Shown here in pieces: positions 9,643-16,846 of a stretch of 16,846 bases of DNA (positions within the stretch are counted from its first letter, which is position 1; each line of letters starts with the position of its first letter). The DNA is from Spirochaetaceae bacterium (GTDB taxonomy: Bacteria; Spirochaetota; Spirochaetia; DSM-27196; PXBQ01): contig PXBQ01000048.1 of NCBI GenBank assembly GCA_003566875.1, positions 1-16,846 of the forward strand, written 5' to 3'. Below the pieces are notes generated by a model, which saw nothing but the letters and a program-made list of their open reading frames with translations, searched no databases and was not told where the DNA came from. A program made the position numbers and the translations under genes.

Positions 9643-10470
9643 ATGGTCAAACTAAAATCCAACGGACAAATTGACAAAATCCGGGAATCGTGTCGCCTGC
9701 TTGTCGCGACGCTGCGCGAACTGCGCGAGATTGTCCAACCTGGGATAACGACTCGCGATATCGACCAAGCTGCGCGCAAGATAATTAAGTCTTTTGGCGG
9801 TCGTCCTGCGTTTCTCGGCTACATGGGCTTTCCCGCGGCGATCTGTACCTCGGTTAACGAAGAAGTAATCCACGGAATCCCGAACAAAAAACGACTCAAA
9901 AACGGCGATATCGTCAGTATCGATTGTGGGATCGAGTACGACGGGTTTTTCAGCGATTCCGCCCTCACTGTTCCCGTCGGGCGTATTCGCCCGGAAATCG
10001 AAAGGCTCATGCGCGTCACGTACGAGAGCCTGATTCTGGGAATCGAAGCGGCGAAGTTCGGTAATCGAATGAACGACATCTCCCGCGCAATCTTTGAGCA
10101 CAATCGCGCGGAGGGCTACGGCATCGTACACGAATACTGCGGACACGGTGTCGGTTTCGAAATTCACGAAGAGCCTCAGGTTCCCAACTACGTCGGCCGT
10201 GGCCCAAACCCGCGGCTGAAATCGGGGATGGTGCTCGCGATAGAACCGATGATTAACCTTGGCGGCGACGACGTCGACGTTCTCGACGACGACTGGACTG
10301 TCGTCACATCCGATCGATCGATCTCGGCGCATTTTGAGCACACGATCGCGATAACCCGCGAAGGGACCGAAATTCTTACACCGTGGGACTCTGAAGACCT
10401 CCCGTTCCAGACCGACGCGAAGCCCGAAGCCACCGTGAACACCGACCAAAACGTGACGAAAACGCTGTGA
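9643..10470 (+). CDS. map: Methionine aminopeptidase, type I
   Basis: Map is a cytoplasmic metalloenzyme that removes the initiator Met from nascent proteins. The 275-residue protein has the complete pita-bread fold signature. His77 is in NEEVIHGIP. The metal ligands are Asp94 (SIDCG), Asp105 (GFFSDSAL), His168 (CGHGVGFEIHEEP), Glu201 (LAIEPMI) and Glu232 (AHFEHTIA). It lacks an N-terminal zinc-finger extension, so it is type Ia. After the catalytic domain ends near residue 247 there are about 28 extra residues of low complexity (Thr, Asp, Glu). The start at 9643 gives VKLKSNGQIDKIRESCRL, which aligns with the normal family start, although no ribosome site precedes it. It is 36 bp after the TPR gene and has its own promoter; htrA follows 29 bp later. 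Confidence 0.97.
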   Translation: MVKLKSNGQIDKIRESCRLLVATLRELREIVQPGITTRDIDQAARKIIKSFGGRPAFLGYMGFPAAICTSVNEEVIHGIPNKKRLKNGDIVSIDCGIEYDGFFSDSALTVPVGRIRPEIERLMRVTYESLILGIEAAKFGNRMNDISRAIFEHNRAEGYGIVHEYCGHGVGFEIHEEPQVPNYVGRGPNPRLKSGMVLAIEPMINLGGDDVDVLDDDWTVVTSDRSISAHFEHTIAITREGTEILTPWDSEDLPFQTDAKPEATVNTDQNVTKTL

Positions 10471-10486
10471 GAAGGGTATATTGAGT

Positions 10487-10494
10487 GGGGAGAG
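10487..10494 (+). promoter_or_regulatory. Ribosome binding site of htrA
   Basis: GGGGAGAG ends 5 bases before the ATG at 10500. It decides that start over an in-frame GTG at 10485, which would translate through this purine block. Confidence 0.8.
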
Positions 10495-10499
10495 ATGAT

Positions 10500-11978
10500 A
10501 TGTCGCAAAGCGTTTTCTATTCGCGCCGTTTTTTTTTGTTTAACCTTGTTCTGAGCGGCTTGATTCTGGGGTTTGTTCTGTCTGTCGTGATGTTCTCGTG
10601 CTCGACTCAAATTCGCCCTGGTTCGCGTGTCGAGGCGCAAGAAACGCAGCCGGCACCGACGGTTCAGTCGCTCGAAGACTTGCAGAGCTCATTCCGATAC
10701 GTCGCCGACACGGTCCTTCCGAGCGTCGTGCAAGTCACGGTTCGTGAGCTTCGTACCTCGGCCGACTCGTCGGACGAAACTCGCCCATGGTATGACTTTT
10801 TTTTCCGCGATCAGGATCGATTTGATGCCCCGAGTCCACGATCGCAGGGGCTCGGCTCGGGCGTCATCGTTCGAGCGAACGGCGACACGTTTTACGTCTT
10901 GACCAATAACCACGTCATAGGCAACGCGAACGATATCCGGGTCGTGCTGGACGACGACCGCGAGTTCCCGGCACGCATGATCGGCGGCGACACCCGGATG
11001 GATCTCGCTCTGCTGTCGTTTGAGTCGCAGGATCGGGATATTCGCCTCGCGCGTCTCGGCGATTCGGACACAATGCACGTCGGTGATTGGGTCATGGCGA
11101 TCGGATCACCGTTCGGTTTCCAGTCGACGGTCACCGCGGGAATTGTGAGCGCGCTCGGAAGACGGGGCGGCCCCGCACAGAATATCAGCGACTTCATCCA
11201 GACCGATGCGGCGATAAACCAAGGGAACAGCGGTGGTGCGCTGGTGAACCTCGCGGGCGAGGTAGTCGGCATCAACACGTGGATCTCTTCGCAGACCGGC
11301 TACAACGCGGGACTCGGCTTCTCGATTCCGATCAACAATGCCCGCCGCGCAATCGACGATTTTATAACGCGAGGAGCGATCCAGTACGGATGGCTCGGCG
11401 TCAGCATCAGAACGGTTTCGGGATCGTTCGCCGAAGAACTCGGCGTCGCGCGTGAACGTGGCGCACTGGTGATGAACGTCTTTCTCGACGGTCCCGCGTT
11501 TCGTGACGGTTTGCTTCCGGGGGATTTCATCACGTCGATAAACGGACGCGCGGTCCGCGACTCCGATGAGCTCGTACTGGTCGTCGGAAATCTACCGGCA
11601 GGCGAGACGGCCGAGTTCACCGTCATCCGGCAGACCGAGCGAACGACCGTTCCGGTCACGATTGCGTTGCGCGATGAGAGTACGGTCGGGCGCGCAGCGA
11701 ACTCATGGCCCGGAATGACACCGTTTCCCATCACCCCCGAACTCCGGCGCGAAATGGATATTGGCCGTACCGAGGGGATCGTCGTCGACGATGTGGACCC
11801 CCGTGCACCCGCAGGAGTCGCGGGACTCCGAGTTGGAGACCTCGTAACCGCGATCAATGGTCGGAGAATAACCTCGGTTCTCGGATTCTATCAGTATATG
11901 AACGAACCTGCCGTCGACGAACTTGCGTTTACAGTTATGCGAAACGGCGATCGGCTCGAAATCAAAATAATGCGGTGA
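10500..11978 (+). CDS. htrA: HtrA/Deg-family serine protease with two PDZ domains
   Basis: This is a periplasmic ATP-independent protease/chaperone that degrades or refolds damaged envelope proteins. The 492-residue length fits a two-PDZ DegP/DegQ type. An N-terminal hydrophobic segment (about 11-33) either anchors it or is cut. A Cys at 34 follows (VVMFSCST), a loose match to a lipobox. The trypsin-like domain spans about 64-290, with catalytic His138 (TNNHVIG), Asp168 (MDLALL) and Ser244 (GNSGGAL). PDZ1 covers about 297-390, with YGWLGVSI and GLLPGDFITSINGR. PDZ2 covers about 410-490, with GLRVGDLVTAINGR. All catalytic residues are intact. Codons 10-13 carry a run of nine T. It follows map by 29 bp and precedes the phosphoribosyltransferase gene by 3 bp. 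The two-PDZ periplasmic type is clear; the choice between DegP and DegQ is not. Confidence 0.96.
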   Translation: MSQSVFYSRRFFLFNLVLSGLILGFVLSVVMFSCSTQIRPGSRVEAQETQPAPTVQSLEDLQSSFRYVADTVLPSVVQVTVRELRTSADSSDETRPWYDFFFRDQDRFDAPSPRSQGLGSGVIVRANGDTFYVLTNNHVIGNANDIRVVLDDDREFPARMIGGDTRMDLALLSFESQDRDIRLARLGDSDTMHVGDWVMAIGSPFGFQSTVTAGIVSALGRRGGPAQNISDFIQTDAAINQGNSGGALVNLAGEVVGINTWISSQTGYNAGLGFSIPINNARRAIDDFITRGAIQYGWLGVSIRTVSGSFAEELGVARERGALVMNVFLDGPAFRDGLLPGDFITSINGRAVRDSDELVLVVGNLPAGETAEFTVIRQTERTTVPVTIALRDESTVGRAANSWPGMTPFPITPELRREMDIGRTEGIVVDDVDPRAPAGVAGLRVGDLVTAINGRRITSVLGFYQYMNEPAVDELAFTVMRNGDRLEIKIMR

Positions 11979-11981
11979 TGA

Positions 11982-12587
11982 ATGGAAAAAGAATTTCTTC
12001 CTTATGAGTACGTTCGTAACAATGCGCTGAAGCTTGCGCATCGTATTCACGGTGACGGTTTCGTTCCGGATGTGATCTACGTCAGTCTCCGCGGTGGAGC
12101 GTATCTTGGAAACGTGATCAGCGAGTACTTCAAGATCGTGCGTCGCGGAACGCGACCGGTGTTCTACGCCGCTGTGGTCGCGCGTTCGTACACAGACATT
12201 CATACGCGCGAGAGAGTAATGGTCGACGGATGGACGTACGACTCCGAGTACCTCCGCAGCGGGGACCGTGTTCTGCTGATCGACGACATCTTTGATTCCG
12301 GTCGGACGATCAACCATCTCGTCGGGATTATCCTCGAAAAAGGCATACCACGCGAGGACATCAAGATCGCGGTGCACGACTACAAAATTCGCGACTACGT
12401 GACCGACGTTATGCCGATTCACCCGGACTACTTCTGCCGCAAACACGTGATAGAGTCCCCCGAACGTGATAACTGGATTCACTACTTGAGCCACGAGCTA
12501 GTCGGCTTGTCGTGTGAAGAGATCGAGAAGAACTACGGATCGGACCCGGAAGTCGTGAGGATCCTCAAGGACGTGATGCGGCGATGA
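11982..12587 (+). CDS. Phosphoribosyltransferase, purine (hypoxanthine/xanthine-guanine) type
   Basis: This type I phosphoribosyltransferase probably joins a free purine base to PRPP to give the nucleotide (salvage). The 201-residue protein has the PRPP-binding loop VLLIDDIFDSGRT at 97-109, preceded by two hydrophobic residues and two acidic ones as in the family. An earlier SLRGGAYLG (35-43) is the pyrophosphate-loop equivalent. After the fold, IHPDYFCRK and NWIHYLSHE resemble the base-pocket region of XGPRT-like enzymes. Substrate choice cannot be read from the sequence, and a regulatory PRT-fold role (as in PyrR or archaeal GfcR) remains possible. The ATG at 11982 is 3 bp after the htrA stop with only a weak GGTGA upstream, so translational coupling is likely. 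Its TGA overlaps the next ATG (ATGA). Confidence 0.85.
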   Translation: MEKEFLPYEYVRNNALKLAHRIHGDGFVPDVIYVSLRGGAYLGNVISEYFKIVRRGTRPVFYAAVVARSYTDIHTRERVMVDGWTYDSEYLRSGDRVLLIDDIFDSGRTINHLVGIILEKGIPREDIKIAVHDYKIRDYVTDVMPIHPDYFCRKHVIESPERDNWIHYLSHELVGLSCEEIEKNYGSDPEVVRILKDVMRR

Positions 12588-15500
12588 GATCGATCGGACC
12601 GAGACTCACGGTGTGTTTCGCGTTGATCGTATTTGGTAGGATGGCGCTCGATGCGCAGACCACGGTCCGCTTTTCGGCTGTTCCGGGTGAGTACGCCGAA
12701 AACGTCGAACTCACGATCACCTCACCCGAGGTTGTCGAGTACCGATTTGAAGGTTCGGACCGCTTTGTCGAGTACACTCGGCCGCTCGAACTCACCGCGC
12801 TCGCGGGTGAAAGCCGTCTCTACACCATTTTCGTTCGTACGGCAGGGCACGAGAGTTCCGTGTCGTACCGGATCTCGCGCATCCCGCCGTCGACACCCAT
12901 ATTCGAGCCGCCGCCCGGCCGCTACCGCGATCCGGTCGAGGTACGATTCATCGTCCCTGAACAACAGTCGGTCTTCTACTCGCTCGAGGAGACAACGGCA
13001 CGATTCCTCGAATGGGACGGTACTCCGATCACGATCGGTGAATTTGACCAACAGCGGCCGCCGACGACCGGTGCGGCATCGCGTGAGCACACGATTCGCG
13101 CGTACTCCCGCGATCCCGCTGGTCGAGTCACGTCGACAACGAACGCGACGTATGTAATCGAGCCGGATCTTCAGTCTCCGTCCGAGCCGGCCGCCGATAC
13201 CGGTCCACCGAGAAAAACGGACCGACCTGTGTTCGATTCCGATCTTCCGGCCCCCCGCGTTTCCCTCGACCTTCGCACCCCGGCAGGCCCCGCGTACTTT
13301 TCCGTCGATCCGCCGAACGGCAGTACCGCCGTTTTTGTGGTACTCAATAACGAGACGGAGGTCGAACCCGACGCCGGTTCGCCTGAGATCCGCGGCGAGC
13401 ACGCGGTCCGGGTTCCGTGGGGCATGCGGCGCGACTTCATGCTGGTATTCCGCACACGAACCGACGACGGTGTGCTCTCAAGCGATACCGAACGGATTTC
13501 TTTTTCCCTCGACCGAGTACCACCCGCACGGCCGGAATTTGCGGTCGGAGAGCCCGATTTCTCCGTTTCGATCGAGGAGGTAACCGGTACCGTTTTTTTC
13601 CGCGTGGAGGCCGACTATCCCGACGTACCCGGCACGACCGCCGGTTTTGTTCGGTACGAGCAACCGTTTCATCTCGCTCCGTTTATCGACGAGGTACCGA
13701 TCCGATACGCGGTCGCGGCGTATTCACGCGGCAAGAACGGTTTGATCGGTCCGATCGCAAAAACCGAGTTTTCGGCGACGCTGCCGATTTCATACCGTGT
13801 CGCCGACGATAGCCGCGACGATCTATCGCCGCCGATACCGATCGGAATCGACAACGGCGCAACATACCCCGGTGCGGTTACGGTACGCGTAGCGTCGACG
13901 GCAGATACCGTCGTACGTTACGCGATCTCCGACAACGATCACCCCGATCCGTTTGGCCCCGATGGTGCGCTGTATCGAACCCCGGTTACGCTGGCCGGGA
14001 AAAACGACGCGATTACCGAGTATAAACTCCGTTTCGCAGCCGTGAACACCGCGGGAGAAATCGCGTTGTCCGAGATCTACACGATCGCGATCGACCGCCG
14101 TGTACCCGGACCTGTCGCGGTTCTTGCATTCGATACGAAGACCGAAAAGCCCGTAGTCGCGACGGCGAACCCAGTCCGTCTCGAGATGATCGCGGATCTT
14201 GGTGAGATCTTTTACGAAATTGAACACGACCGAGTCGCTCCACCTCCGGACCGGAACTCGCCACGATACGATGGCCCATTCAAGCTCGACGTCACGGCCG
14301 GTGCGACGGCAACCACGTTCAGCATTAGGGCGGTTGCGATCACGCCGTCCGGTACGTGGGGGCGAATCACCGATCCGGTACGCGTTGTTATCGACCGAAG
14401 AGTACCACCCGACCCGCCGGCACCTGTCGTTGAGCACGACTCAACAGGCGCACGAGGTTTGATCTCTTGGCCGACACACCCTGATTTCGGACTCGATTAC
14501 CGATTTCTCGGTCCCGAGTCGCCGAGTGACACGTTTAGTGCGTACGAGGCTCCGGTTTCGTGGGAGATCCCTCCGGGTCGCGACGAAGTTACCGTCGAGT
14601 ACGCGCTGTCGTCTCCACTCGGGGCGATCGGCCGGCCGGTTCAAACGACGATCCGTAAGCTTTCGACTGCGCCTGCTCCGGTTCTGAGCGGCGTAGAACC
14701 AGGAGCTGTTTCCAACACGCGCGTGACGGTTGTGGCCGAATCCGACACGGGAGTCGTTCGTTTTGAGCTCGCGCGCGACGGTCGGCCTAATCGCGTCACC
14801 GAGTACTCGCGGCAACTGCCCGACCAACTCGAACTCGACGTCGAGCCCGGTGAACGCGCGAAGTTCACGCTCGCAGCGCGAACCTTCGTCGAGGGACGAC
14901 GTCCTTCGGAAACGACGACGCTCGAGTTTGCGATAAATAAAGCGCCCCCACCGCCGCCGGAAATTCTCGGAGTCGTGCACGGCGGGCACTACCAGGAAGC
15001 CCGAGACGTGTCGCTTGCGCCGTCCGATGAAGACGCTTTTTTCTCGGTCATTACTCACACAGGTACGCCCACCGACGATGATTTTGCACCGTATGAAGGT
15101 CCGATCACGCTTCATCCGGTCGACGGCGATATCGTTCGCTATCGTGTCGATGCGTTCGCACGTGATGCCGCCGGGAATACGAGTCGGCGCGCAACGACGA
15201 CAGTACAGTTCGACGCGAACGTCGTGTACGTCGCGCCCGACGGACGCGACACCGCGGAAGGCACGAGCGACTCTCCGTTTCAAACGATAGCAGCCGGTAT
15301 CGCGGCCGCTGAAACCTACGGGCAACGAACGGTTTACCTCGCTTCGGGAACCTACCGGGTGTCGTCGCCGATCGAGATCGCCGGTCGGATCTCGATCATC
15401 GGTAGCCGCGCCCGCAACAACTGGGATAGAAACGGCACACAGTCGCTCATCGTAGCGGATCACGATAGCTCCGCGTTTAAAATTCTCACCGATGGGGTCG

Positions 15501-16540
15501 AGCTGACCGACCTTTCGATCTCCTCGACGAACAGTCCGGCACTTGAGATCGTAAACGACGCGGGAGTCGCGGTCACTCGTGGACGGTTCACCGCACACTC
15601 GACCGTTGTCGCAAACGACGGAGGAGTGTTACGCGTCGACGGCGCCCGTATCGAATCGTCCGGAATCGATCACGGCGCGGCGCTAACGGTATCGAACGGG
15701 ACGGTGTCATTCACCGGAGGAGAGATTTTGGCGCGTGGGCAAAACGCGCGCGCGTTGCTCGCGACTAACTCCGAGTCGTTGTTCTGGAGCAGTTCGATTG
15801 TTGTGAGCGGATCCGACGAGTACGTTACCGCGATCTCGGTCTTCGGTGGGCATTTCGAAGCCGGCGGCGTTCTGATTCTTGCATCGGCCCAACTCGGCTC
15901 GACCGCGATTCGGTCCGACGGGGCAACGGTATTTCTTGAGGCGTCACGCGTACACGCGAGCGCAACCGGTGACTTCGCGTACGGTGTGTCTCAGAATGGC
16001 GGGACGACGCGGCTCGACAACTCGATTCTGACGGCAACCGGCGGCACCGACTGTGTCGGTGTGCTCGTACGCGGCGGAGGCACCTTTGAGGCGACGAACG
16101 TCGTACTCGGAACCACGGGCGACGAAACGCTGAGTTATGGAGTGTGGCTCAGATCGGGTGGAGCGGTGCGAGTTCGTAATTCAATTCTTCTCGGCGACGG
16201 GACCGCAATTGCGCACGAAGGTGCTACACGCGAGATTGCAGTCGTCGGCACGTACTTCGGGGGTTGGGACTCGGTCTACGCCGTCGAGAGCGGCTCGTTC
16301 GGCCGTGTCGACAGCGTGCGTGGGACCGAGGCTCTTGACGCGCGCGACGACATCGATGCGTTTCTGAATCTGGATGGGCCACGCGACGTTCTTGACGCCG
16401 CTTTCAATCCGCTCGTCGAGTTCCTGTCGACTTCCGGAGTTCCGGCCGAAGCGCGGTCGTTCGCGGAGATCAGCGGACCACGGCCACCGGCCGGTGCGCG
16501 TGTCGACGAGATCCCGTCACTCCCAAATCCACGAAACTGA
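12584..16540 (+). CDS. Large secreted protein: chitobiase-C-terminal-like repeats plus beta-helix
   Basis: The 1318-residue product begins with a signal peptide (basic head, hydrophobic core about 8-20, probable cut after ALDAQ near 25). Residues about 27-877 contain some nine divergent Ig-like units resembling CHB_HEX_C_1. They share a YRF/FYS core, a YxxPxxL turn, an RxxAxxxxG strand and DRRVPPxxP-type hinges (around 319, 503, 603 and 784). Residues about 889-1260 match a DUF1565/pectate-lyase-like right-handed beta-helix. It opens with VYVAPDGRDTAEGTSDSPFQTI and continues in short GG-turn coils. No pectin- or chitin-degrading active site can be identified, so a surface structural or binding role is likelier than an enzyme. 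It starts by ATGA overlap with the phosphoribosyltransferase gene. Its end overlaps a convergent gene by 24 bp. The reading frame is firm; the role is unknown. Confidence 0.85.
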   Translation: MRSIGPRLTVCFALIVFGRMALDAQTTVRFSAVPGEYAENVELTITSPEVVEYRFEGSDRFVEYTRPLELTALAGESRLYTIFVRTAGHESSVSYRISRIPPSTPIFEPPPGRYRDPVEVRFIVPEQQSVFYSLEETTARFLEWDGTPITIGEFDQQRPPTTGAASREHTIRAYSRDPAGRVTSTTNATYVIEPDLQSPSEPAADTGPPRKTDRPVFDSDLPAPRVSLDLRTPAGPAYFSVDPPNGSTAVFVVLNNETEVEPDAGSPEIRGEHAVRVPWGMRRDFMLVFRTRTDDGVLSSDTERISFSLDRVPPARPEFAVGEPDFSVSIEEVTGTVFFRVEADYPDVPGTTAGFVRYEQPFHLAPFIDEVPIRYAVAAYSRGKNGLIGPIAKTEFSATLPISYRVADDSRDDLSPPIPIGIDNGATYPGAVTVRVASTADTVVRYAISDNDHPDPFGPDGALYRTPVTLAGKNDAITEYKLRFAAVNTAGEIALSEIYTIAIDRRVPGPVAVLAFDTKTEKPVVATANPVRLEMIADLGEIFYEIEHDRVAPPPDRNSPRYDGPFKLDVTAGATATTFSIRAVAITPSGTWGRITDPVRVVIDRRVPPDPPAPVVEHDSTGARGLISWPTHPDFGLDYRFLGPESPSDTFSAYEAPVSWEIPPGRDEVTVEYALSSPLGAIGRPVQTTIRKLSTAPAPVLSGVEPGAVSNTRVTVVAESDTGVVRFELARDGRPNRVTEYSRQLPDQLELDVEPGERAKFTLAARTFVEGRRPSETTTLEFAINKAPPPPPEILGVVHGGHYQEARDVSLAPSDEDAFFSVITHTGTPTDDDFAPYEGPITLHPVDGDIVRYRVDAFARDAAGNTSRRATTTVQFDANVVYVAPDGRDTAEGTSDSPFQTIAAGIAAAETYGQRTVYLASGTYRVSSPIEIAGRISIIGSRARNNWDRNGTQSLIVADHDSSAFKILTDGVELTDLSISSTNSPALEIVNDAGVAVTRGRFTAHSTVVANDGGVLRVDGARIESSGIDHGAALTVSNGTVSFTGGEILARGQNARALLATNSESLFWSSSIVVSGSDEYVTAISVFGGHFEAGGVLILASAQLGSTAIRSDGATVFLEASRVHASATGDFAYGVSQNGGTTRLDNSILTATGGTDCVGVLVRGGGTFEATNVVLGTTGDETLSYGVWLRSGGAVRVRNSILLGDGTAIAHEGATREIAVVGTYFGGWDSVYAVESGSFGRVDSVRGTEALDARDDIDAFLNLDGPRDVLDAAFNPLVEFLSTSGVPAEARSFAEISGPRPPAGARVDEIPSLPNPRN
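12662..15214 (+). repeat. About nine tandem Ig-like/CHB_HEX_C-type protein repeats
   Basis: Units of roughly 75-100 residues recur within the large protein, joined by hinges such as IDRRVPGPV (14089 onward) and IDRRVPPDPP (14389 onward). DNA identity between units is low, so the duplications are old and not recent slippage. Exact unit borders are approximate. Confidence 0.55.
15248..16363 (+). other. Right-handed beta-helix region of the large protein
   Basis: Short repeating coils with Gly-Gly turns and alternating hydrophobic residues (for example LRVDGARIESSG, FEATNVVLGTTG, VRVRNSILLGDG) are typical of pectate-lyase-like parallel beta-helices. The region opens with the DUF1565-like APDG...SPFQTI motif. 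Folding is inferred from pattern alone. Confidence 0.6.
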
Positions 16541-16846
16541 GTCGTCGTCGACGTTTCTGCGCCACAACCCTCGGTTCGTGAGGATGAAAATATCGTCGCC
16601 GTTTGGCGCCGCAAAAAATCCTCCGAGCACTTCGGCGTTCCTGAGCGCTGCAGACTCGTACGCTTGACCGGTCGCCACCGCCGGAGTCCCTCCGAGATCG
16701 GAGACCGCAAGCGTGTACACGCCACGACGCGCGCCGAGGTATACGGTATCTCCGATCGCCGCGACCGATGGAAAGCGGGTGTCGGCCACGGCCTCCGACA
16801 GCAACCACGTGGATCCGCCGTCAGTCGAGTAGGCGACCTTCCCGGC
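16517..16846 (-). CDS. BNR/Asp-box repeat protein, C-terminal part (start outside window)
   Basis: The minus strand is open from the window edge to a TGA at 16519-16517, giving 109 C-terminal residues. The first visible residues hold a perfect Asp-box, STDGGSTW (S-x-D-x-G-x-T-W), found in sialidases, sortilins and Ycf48-like beta-propellers. Strand-rich segments follow (PSVAAIGDTVYLGARRGVYTL, GDDIFILTNRGLWRR) with the GxY/GLW pattern of propeller blades. It is read as a real gene because this motif is not expected by chance and it occupies DNA left free by the + strand gene. The gene is convergent with the large secreted protein, overlapping its last 24 bases. Enzyme activity cannot be judged from this fragment. 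Confidence 0.75.
   Translation of the reverse strand, partial: AGKVAYSTDGGSTWLLSEAVADTRFPSVAAIGDTVYLGARRGVYTLAVSDLGGTPAVATGQAYESAALRNAEVLGGFFAAPNGDDIFILTNRGLWRRNVDDDSVSWIWE

Noticed and set aside
9652..10449. 265-residue minus-strand frame antisense to map
   Set aside because: map on the + strand has all metal ligands and catalytic motifs; the opposite frame shows no domain and no ribosome site.
10453..10482. Possible promoter for htrA (GTGACG, 18 bp, TATATT)
   Set aside because: The predicted transcription start would fall inside the htrA ribosome site, so it could not make a useful leader; co-transcription with map is simpler.
11703..12494. 263-residue minus-strand frame across the htrA-phosphoribosyltransferase junction
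   Set aside because: It spans two well-supported + strand genes and has no family features.
14441..15598. 385-residue open frame on the minus strand inside the giant secreted-protein gene
   Set aside because: Arg-rich composition and no recognisable motif. It is the reverse-complement shadow of a GC-rich real gene with clear signal peptide and domains.
16546..16553. CGTCGACG palindrome after the giant gene as a terminator
   Set aside because: Only 8 bases, no loop and no T-tract; it encodes Asp/Val codons of the minus-strand gene.

Overview
The window is GC-rich (by eye a little under 60 %), almost fully coding, and 13 of its 14 genes run on the + strand. The gene content and protein flavour suggest a bacterium of the Spirochaetota, probably a free-living Spirochaeta/Treponema relative. 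The reasons are a gap-pgk-tpiA-secG cluster, neighbouring map and htrA, a SurA-like foldase, many TPR proteins and a long secreted protein with chitobiase-C-terminal-like repeats. The assignment is inference from family resemblance and remembered gene order; no search was possible.

Layout: (1) 1-1584 is the 3' part of a TPR gene with a CsgG/FlgT-like C-terminal region. (2) A near-consensus sigma-70 promoter (TTGACA-N17-TATAGT) overlaps its stop codon and drives gap (1647-2702). Then follow pgk, tpiA, secG, a small flavodoxin-fold-like gene and a J-domain/TPR gene (ends 6437). A hairpin lies between gap and pgk, and a 7-bp inverted repeat precedes the J-domain gene. (3) A probable extended -10 promoter near 6463-6491 precedes a secreted parvulin-type peptidyl-prolyl isomerase, nusB and a membrane-anchored TPR protein, which are packed 10 and 3 bp apart. 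(4) A TGn-TATAGT promoter ending about 10 bp before the ATG of map predicts an essentially leaderless map mRNA. Map is followed by an HtrA/Deg protease, a purine-type phosphoribosyltransferase (3-bp gap) and a 1318-residue secreted repeat/beta-helix protein (ATGA overlap). (5) The 3' end of a minus-strand BNR/Asp-box protein gene converges on the last gene, and the two coding regions overlap by 24 bp.

How it works together: the first operon supplies the triose half of glycolysis together with the secretion channel subunit SecG. The second and third groups combine envelope protein folding and quality control (parvulin foldase, HtrA), export-linked maturation (Map) and transcription antitermination (NusB) with a large exported protein.

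There are no RNA genes, insertion sequences, CRISPR arrays or phage genes that I can see, and no non-coding stretch longer than about 105 bp. This is mostly conserved housekeeping DNA. The less described parts are the secG-linked small protein and J-domain protein, the two TPR proteins, the leaderless map arrangement and the large repeat/beta-helix protein.
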